From NCBI GenBank assembly GCA_036636255.1, contig JAVWOV010000001.1:1-35750 (forward strand): a DNA stretch of 35,750 bases, read 5' to 3'. This document shows, in pieces, positions 30,487 through 35,750 of this stretch. The notes under the pieces were generated by a model, which was given only the letters and a program-made list of their open reading frames with translations, was not told the origin of the DNA and did not search any database. Within the stretch, counting starts at the first letter, position 1. Each line of letters opens with the position of its first letter. This DNA comes from CALVXC01 sp036636255. GTDB taxonomy: Bacteria > Bacillota_I > Bacilli_A > RF39 > UBA660. A program made the translations under genes and the position numbers.

Positions 30487-33107
30487 ATACCATAATTAGC
30501 ATTAAATCGCTTCAAAAACATTTTTCTTAACCAATCAATAGGAATAACTGTAGCCGCTAACAAAACCATAAATTGTAATTCTAAAAAAGTCAAACCAGCC
30601 GTTCTAAACAATGAACCACCAAAATATATTAAATATAATTGTATTATTAAAACAAACAAAATAACAATAATAAAAGCCTTATTCTTACAAATATTAGCAA
30701 GCAAATTCAAACGATGAGTTCGCGCATTAAAACAATTAAAAATACCCATAAAAATAAATAGCCCAAAAAAGCCCGTCATAAAATACTTATCATCAAAAGA
30801 TGATCTAAATAAATCATGAATAAATGGTACCTTCAAAAACAAAATACACAAAATAGTCGAATAAATACCCGTAAATAAAATTTCATTTCTCATATACCTA
30901 TTTATAATCGGCTCATCCTTTTTCTTTGGTAACTCCCTCATATATTCAATTAAAGCCGGCTCAAATGCAAAAGCAATACCAGCAAGCGTATCCATAACCA
31001 TATTAATCCATAACATTTGAATAACAGTCACTGGTGTATCAATACCTATAAAAGGGCCAATAATCGATAAGGAAACAGCACATAAATTTATAGTAAGTTG
31101 AAAAATAATAAACTTCCTAATACTTTTAAAAATAGTTCTACCATACAAAATAGCCTGCGCAATAGACTTAAAATTATCATCAAGAATAACAATATCGCTT
31201 GCCTCTTTAGCAACCTGTGTTCCACTTCCCATTGAAAAACCAACATCAGCTTTTTTCAAAGCTGGAGCATCATTAACCCCATCGCCTGTCATACCAACAA
31301 CCAAATGAAGTTCCTGACACAACCTAACCAACCGACTCTTATCATGTGGTAAAGCCCTAGCAACAATCCTTAAATCTGGCATTAATTTTTTAACATCAGC
31401 ATCACTTTTAGTCTTCAATTCCTCCGAAGTAAGCACAAGACCATTAACATTCTCCAAAAGACCAGTTTCTAAACCAATAGCAATTGCTGTGTCTTTATTA
31501 TCACCTGTTATCATAACAGTTTGAATATGTGCCGATTTCACTAATTTAATACCTTCTAACGCTTCTTTTCGCACCTCATCCTTAATAAAAACAAGGCCAA
31601 TAAAAGTAAGATTATTTAAAGAAAAAACATCGGTCTCCTTAGACGCTAAGGCCAAAACACGAATCCCACATTTAGTTGCTTTAACTAGTTCATCATAAAC
31701 CTCTCTTTTATTAATAAAAACCCGTTTCATACCATTACCATTAAAATAATAATTACAATTAGCCATAATAACTTCCGGTGCCCCTTTAATAAGTTGAACT
31801 TTTTTTAAAGTATCCACAATACAATATGAATACTTTTTCCGATTGTCAAAAGACTGAAAAAATATTTTTTTAACATTATTAATAACCGGTAATTTAATAA
31901 AAGATAATAAAGCACGATCAGTACTATTACCACCGGTAATAGTACCCGCACTATAATTACAAGCATTATTACAAACAATTGACATTTTAACAATATGATG
32001 TAACTTTTTATCACGAATCAAATCAGTTTCCTGATAGTATTTTTTTAAAGAGCCACTCATAAAACTAATTGTTTCTAATTTACCATTAGTCAAAGTACCC
32101 GTCTTATCTGTAAACAAAACATTTAAATTACCCGCCGTTTCAATACCAACCAGTTTTCGAACTAAAACATTATTCTTAAGCATTCTTTTCATATTAGAAG
32201 ACAATACCAAGGTAATCATCATAGGAAGTCCCTCCGGCACTGCTACAACAATAATAGTAACACTTAAAGTTAATGCATAAAGTAAATAAGTAACCATTTG
32301 AGGAAAATTAGTAATCGTTAACACTATTTGTTGCCAATCAAAATGATTATTTATAACAATAACCGAAAACAAATAAGAAATAACAACTAAAAACGCTCCC
32401 ATATAACCAAATTTACTAATAACACCTGCTAAATGACGTAATCTAAGTTTAAGCGGGCTATCTGGTTGTTTTTCCTGAATCTCCGAAGCCAACTTTCCAT
32501 AAAAAGTTTTATCACCAACTTCTGTTACGAACATCAAACATTCACTAGCATAAACAACCGTTCCCCGATAAAGAAAATTATTAGGCAAAGGATTATTAAA
32601 TTCCCTTACACACTGCTTATAAATCTCCTTCGGTTCACCATTTAAGGAAGACTCATCGACACTGATAGAACCCTCAATAATTATTCCGTCAGCTGGAATC
32701 ATATCACCCGATTCCAGCAAAACAACATCGCCCACTACAATATCCTCAATATTAACCAAAAGTACTTTATCATTACGCTTAACACGACATTTCACCTTAG
32801 AAGCATCCGCCTGTAATTTAATAAACGCTTTCTCACTTCCATACTCCGAAATACTTGAAATAAAAGATGCCAACAAAATAGCAATAACTATTCCCAAAGT
32901 TTCAAACCAATCAAAATTTTTAAACAAAAAAATTGTTTTAATTGCCAAAGCAACCAGCAAAATTTTAATAATAGGATCACCCAGTGACTCTATTAAAAGT
33001 TTTAAAAAACTATCCTTTTCAATCGAACTTAAACCATTAGAACCATTATTCAACCTAGATTTGTTAACCTCTTTATCTGTCAAGCCCTTTTTTAAATCAT
33101 TTATCAT
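30483..33107 (-). CDS. P-type Ca2+-transporting ATPase (PMCA/SERCA type)
   Basis: An 874-aa P2-type ATPase, read from the ATG at 33105-33107 behind GGGAGGACAAACT; the in-frame extension of 18 residues upstream has no ribosome site. Domains in order: N-terminal cation-ATPase domain (LKKGLTDKEVNKSR), actuator with SSLNGEPKEI (TGES-like), M4 with VAVPEGLPM, the phosphorylation motif FTDKTGTLTNG, nucleotide domain with KGAPEVIM, TGDN and MTGDGVNDAPALKKADVG, then six C-terminal TM helices with an INMVMDTLAGIAFAFEP segment. The PEGLP in M4 and the overall form indicate Ca2+ export from the cell. It is probably its own transcription unit. Confidence 0.92.
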   Translation of the reverse strand: MINDLKKGLTDKEVNKSRLNNGSNGLSSIEKDSFLKLLIESLGDPIIKILLVALAIKTIFLFKNFDWFETLGIVIAILLASFISSISEYGSEKAFIKLQADASKVKCRVKRNDKVLLVNIEDIVVGDVVLLESGDMIPADGIIIEGSISVDESSLNGEPKEIYKQCVREFNNPLPNNFLYRGTVVYASECLMFVTEVGDKTFYGKLASEIQEKQPDSPLKLRLRHLAGVISKFGYMGAFLVVISYLFSVIVINNHFDWQQIVLTITNFPQMVTYLLYALTLSVTIIVVAVPEGLPMMITLVLSSNMKRMLKNNVLVRKLVGIETAGNLNVLFTDKTGTLTNGKLETISFMSGSLKKYYQETDLIRDKKLHHIVKMSIVCNNACNYSAGTITGGNSTDRALLSFIKLPVINNVKKIFFQSFDNRKKYSYCIVDTLKKVQLIKGAPEVIMANCNYYFNGNGMKRVFINKREVYDELVKATKCGIRVLALASKETDVFSLNNLTFIGLVFIKDEVRKEALEGIKLVKSAHIQTVMITGDNKDTAIAIGLETGLLENVNGLVLTSEELKTKSDADVKKLMPDLRIVARALPHDKSRLVRLCQELHLVVGMTGDGVNDAPALKKADVGFSMGSGTQVAKEASDIVILDDNFKSIAQAILYGRTIFKSIRKFIIFQLTINLCAVSLSIIGPFIGIDTPVTVIQMLWINMVMDTLAGIAFAFEPALIEYMRELPKKKDEPIINRYMRNEILFTGIYSTILCILFLKVPFIHDLFRSSFDDKYFMTGFFGLFIFMGIFNCFNARTHRLNLLANICKNKAFIIVILFVLIIQLYLIYFGGSLFRTAGLTFLELQFMVLLAATVIPIDWLRKMFLKRFNANYGI

Positions 33108-33182
33108 AGTTTGTCCTCCCTTATTAATTATATTTTCTAAAAAAAAAAATAGAATAGCCAAAAAAAGACAAATAATTTAAAA

Positions 33183-33850
33183 TCAATTAGACTTAATTAA
33201 ATACTTTATCATCCCCGATGCAATAGCATTACTTACCTTATTTTGATACACATCACTAGTAAGCAAATAACGTTCATTAGGATTACTAAGAAAACCAACC
33301 TCCAACAAAACACCCGGGCTCTTAACTCTTTTATTTAAATAAATATCCGTTATTTTTTTATACTTCCGCGCAGACTTCAAACTAGTAGCAAACTCATCTT
33401 GCATTATTTCAGCAATTTTTTTATTCTTAGCATTAATACCATCATAAAAAACTTGAGCACCATGCCACGTACTTGATAACTCAGCATTCAAATGAATAGA
33501 AACATATAAATCACATTTAGATCTATCAATAACATTACCACGTCTTGATAAATCACTTCGCTTACGATTAGAAGTATTATTTACAGCCAAGTCATAGTCT
33601 CCATATCTCGTCAAATAAACAATAGCACCCATATTTTCTAACTTCATCTGTAACTTTTTACTAATAGCTAAATTAATATCCTTCTCCATAATATTTTTAT
33701 ACATAGCACCAGGATCCATACCACCATGACCAGGATCTAAATAAATAACTTTCCCCAATAATCGCCAATCATTAACAGCCGCTAAAGTAAAATTAAAACT
33801 AACAAGTCCTATTAATAAAAAAAGAAAACATATATTTTATATTTAAGCAT
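33183..33850 (-). CDS. cwlD: Spore cortex N-acetylmuramoyl-L-alanine amidase CwlD, apparent frameshift in signal peptide
   Basis: The amidase_3 domain (33183-33758) has the zinc ligands in YLDPGHGGMDPG, IMEKDINL and VSIHLN and the catalytic Glu in LLEVGFLSNPNE. It resembles B. subtilis CwlD closely from memory (GKIIYLDPGHGG, then a Tyr/Asp-rich loop and a C-terminal VGFLSNP). CwlD helps make muramic-delta-lactam in the cortex, which germination enzymes need. In its own frame the domain has no ATG and no ribosome site. An ATG at 33848-33850 with AGGTGATAAA starts MLKYKIYVFFF, one frame off. One extra base in the run of seven A (33817-33823 plus strand) would join them into a clean signal peptide and a 222-aa CwlD. 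Either a real mutation or an assembly error. Confidence 0.85.
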
Positions 33851-33924
33851 TTTATCACCTAATAAAATATATGTTTATAACTAAAATTAATATGTTATAT
33901 TTCCAATTAACATTATATCAATCA

Positions 33925-34347
33925 CTATTCTTTAACATAAGTTGCTGATCCAAACGCTAAAATCAAATAGAATATATATGGAAAGAATATTAATCCTACA
34001 GCAAATAATCCAGATTTATTAAACACCTTAGCTAAATTAATGCACAAAAATACATTAACAACAATGGCGCCAATAAGACCAATAATAACAATATAATCAT
34101 TAAAATTAACTAATATTGCGCATACTACTATACCAATAAATAATAATGGAACTTTTGCAATTTTACATAAAATATATTGATTATAAACAGGAATTAAAGC
34201 TTTCCAACCGGCATTATTAGCCTTTGTAAACATTTTCCACATTCCAACAATCATTAAAATAGACGTTATTATAAACGCTAAAAAGAAAACAACTATCGCA
34301 CTCATTACAAACCCTATTATTGCTGCCATCGCTTCTGTTTCACCCAT
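33925..34347 (-). CDS. Small DUF5684-like membrane protein
   Basis: A 140-aa protein with four predicted TM helices. The segment MWKMFTKANNAGWKALIPVYNQYILCKIAKVPLLF fits the DUF5684 family, where a W-K-x-F-x-KAG-x-x-GW-x-ALIP-x-YN core is typical. Its function is not known. The ATG follows TAAGGAGGTGAGTTTTGT. It stands between the methyltransferase gene and cwlD on the same strand, 31 nt after the methyltransferase stop, and may be in its transcript. Confidence 0.7.
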   Translation of the reverse strand: MGETEAMAAIIGFVMSAIVVFFLAFIITSILMIVGMWKMFTKANNAGWKALIPVYNQYILCKIAKVPLLFIGIVVCAILVNFNDYIVIIGLIGAIVVNVFLCINLAKVFNKSGLFAVGLIFFPYIFYLILAFGSATYVKE

Positions 34348-34378
34348 ACAAAACTCACCTCCTTACATCAAAATATTA

Positions 34379-35242
34379 TTATTTATCTTCCCATCGGCCA
34401 TAAATACCACAAGGTAAAATTAAAGCATTGGTAGTAACCGGTAACCCAATTTCCCCTGCAGAAATTTGACCATCAGGAAATTTAACTAATAATGTTAACC
34501 TTAAAATATTTTCTAAAACAGTTGAAGAAATGCCCGTTGTATATGAATTAATCAAAAAAAATAACGGATTATCACTTAAAATAAGCATACACTTCAAAAT
34601 CAAATCATAAACATTCTTTTCAAACTTCCATATTTCACCATTAGGACCACGTCCATACGAAGGAGGATCCATAATAATAGCATCATATACATTACCACGC
34701 CTAACTTCTCGTTCAACAAATTTTATACAATCATCAACAATATATCTAACATCACAATCATCCAACTGTGATAAAGAAACATTTTCTTTAGCCCAATTAA
34801 CCATTCCTTTAGAAGCATCCACATGAACAACCGTTGCACCAGCTTTTAAACAAGCAACCGTCGCCCCACCTGTATATGCAAATAAATTAAGAACTTTAAT
34901 AGCTCGCCCACTTTTCTTTATTTTCGCTATCATATAATCCCAATTAACAGCTTGCTCCGGAAAAAGACCCATATGTTTAAAATTAGTTGGAGCAACTTTA
35001 AAAAGTAATTCTTTATACTTAATCGTCCAAAACTGTGGTAATTGTTTATTAAATTGCCAATAACCACCACCCTTGGAACTACGATAATACTGACCATCAA
35101 TATTATTCCAATAATTATTATAATTTATATTCCAAATAGCTTGTGGATCAGGTCTTCTTAACAAAATCTTACCAAAACGTTCTAGTTTCTCACCATTACC
35201 AGCATCCAAACATTCATAATCTTCCCAATCGCTTGAAACCAT
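34379..35242 (-). CDS. SAM-dependent rRNA methyltransferase, RlmI-like
   Basis: A 287-aa class I methyltransferase from the ATG at 35240-35242 behind AGGAAGGTGAATAGA. A longer frame starting at 35323 has no ribosome site and its extra residues do not fit. The opening WEDYECLDAGNGEKLERFGKILLRRPDPQAIW matches the RlmI/SAM-methyltransferase (Methyltrans_SAM) group. It has the SAM motif VLNLFAYTGGATVACLKAGA, the acidic VHVDASKGM, and the catalytic motif IIMDPPSYGRG. It probably methylates cytosine in 23S rRNA; the exact site is not determined. Its short length lacks the PUA domain found in full RlmI. Confidence 0.8.
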   Translation of the reverse strand: MVSSDWEDYECLDAGNGEKLERFGKILLRRPDPQAIWNINYNNYWNNIDGQYYRSSKGGGYWQFNKQLPQFWTIKYKELLFKVAPTNFKHMGLFPEQAVNWDYMIAKIKKSGRAIKVLNLFAYTGGATVACLKAGATVVHVDASKGMVNWAKENVSLSQLDDCDVRYIVDDCIKFVEREVRRGNVYDAIIMDPPSYGRGPNGEIWKFEKNVYDLILKCMLILSDNPLFFLINSYTTGISSTVLENILRLTLLVKFPDGQISAGEIGLPVTTNALILPCGIYGRWEDK

Positions 35243-35291
35243 TCTATTCACCTTCCTAATATATCTCAAATCAAAAATTATCGTACTTATT

Positions 35292-35678
35292 TCATTTACA
35301 CAATTTAAGAATATTATCTCCATAAATATATGTCATATTATCATACTTAATAGTACCATTTTTAATAAAAAATGAATCATTAGTATTGATATAAAATTCA
35401 ACTTTTTGTACTTTACTCCTATCAATCTTAGCTCCAGCCGAACAATAAGAAAAATCAACTATTTTAACCGGAATTGGGTCATTAACATTTTTTCCCTTTA
35501 AAGCTAAACAAAGATTTACTGTATTAATATAACTATATAAAGCTACTTCATCACTTTCTCTTGACAATTTTTTAATTTCCTCAGAAACAAACCAAGTTGC
35601 TATCAACAAATATACAAAATATAAAAACAAGATAATGCTTAAAATAATTAAACCAATCTTAACCAATTTATGCATCAT
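35292..35678 (-). CDS. Small single-TM membrane protein of unknown function
   Basis: A 128-aa protein with a TM helix at about residues 5-30 (IGLIILSIILFLYFVYLLIATWFV). The remaining hundred residues are predicted outside, beta-rich, with three cysteines (LCLAL, YCSAG and CK at the very end). I do not recognise it. Two ATGs in tandem follow GAGGTGA, so the second (35673-35675) gives the better spacing. It precedes the methyltransferase gene by 49 nt. Confidence 0.65.
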   Translation of the reverse strand: MMHKLVKIGLIILSIILFLYFVYLLIATWFVSEEIKKLSRESDEVALYSYINTVNLCLALKGKNVNDPIPVKIVDFSYCSAGAKIDRSKVQKVEFYINTNDSFFIKNGTIKYDNMTYIYGDNILKLCK

Positions 35679-35695
35679 TCACCTCTATCACAATT

Positions 35696-35704
35696 ATTAT
35701 AACA
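35696..35704 (-). promoter_or_regulatory. Extended -10 element before the gene at 35292
   Basis: TGTTATAAT on the minus strand (TATAAT at 35696-35701), 18 nt before the start. No clear -35 remains; the -35 region is at the edge of the window. Confidence 0.45.
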
Positions 35705-35750
35705 TTTATTCCCATTAATTACTATATAAATTCACCTTTTCTTCAAATAA

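Noticed and set aside
33759..33850. A separate short peptide gene (MLKYKIYVFFFY) upstream of cwlD
   Set aside because: The peptide is twelve residues and its sequence continues as a signal peptide in the cwlD frame after a one-base shift, so a broken cwlD start is simpler.

Overview
The window is very AT-rich, uses standard bacterial start and stop signals (AGGAGG/GAGGTGA ribosome sites; UGA ends several genes and is not read as Trp), and carries many endospore genes: dacB-spmA-spmB, a gerA-type receptor operon, a CotY/CotZ-like coat protein and CwlD. This points to a spore-forming, low-GC Firmicute, probably an uncultured gut Bacilli/Clostridia lineage. That placement is inference from gene content and base composition. 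A run of ten Ns at 22122-22131 shows that this is a scaffolded draft assembly.

Layout. (1) 1-6304, minus strand: an eight-gene operon for a SipW-type secretion system. It has one camelysin/TasA-like protein, a signal peptidase of the Ser-His (S26B) type with a large extra membrane domain, a two-TM protein resembling DUF5305, four more camelysin/TasA-like proteins (two recently duplicated), and a larger Ig-like surface protein that runs off the left edge. (2) 6521-9276: a TM2/zinc-ribbon protein, a DUF2752 protein and a diacylglycerol-kinase-like lipid kinase (plus strand), an unrecognised tail-anchored protein (minus), and a one-cluster ferredoxin (plus). (3) 9371-12292, minus: dacB-spmA-spmB-rluB, in the same order as in Bacillus subtilis, with a long hairpin in the dacB leader. 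(4) 12559-17662, plus: a gerA-gerC-gerB germination receptor operon, a VUT-like membrane protein and a Cys-rich coat protein. (5) 17713-26486, minus: housekeeping and envelope genes, namely a 110-aa protein, a DUF368/PopT-type transporter, trpS, a patatin phospholipase, a membrane-anchored protein cut by the gap, a PH-domain protein, secA, hpf and a cold-shock protein. (6) 26860-29673: an agr quorum-sensing locus split into two convergent halves, agrB-agrD (plus) against agrA-agrC (minus), including a 39-codon agrD. (7) 29876-35678, minus: a lipoprotein, a Ca2+-type P-ATPase, CwlD with an apparent N-terminal frameshift, a DUF5684-like membrane protein, an RlmI-like methyltransferase and a small membrane protein.

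How they work together. The left operon looks like a self-contained export and assembly unit: a dedicated peptidase plus its own set of substrates that share one signal-peptide type. The Ger receptor, DacB/SpmA/SpmB, CwlD and the CotZ-like protein cover cortex structure, coat and germination. The agr locus would make and sense a cyclic peptide, but its predicted core does not fit the usual five-residue thiolactone ring. The strongest candidates for something undescribed are the SipW/TasA-like operon and the atypical AgrD. No CRISPR array, insertion sequence, tRNA or rRNA gene was seen.
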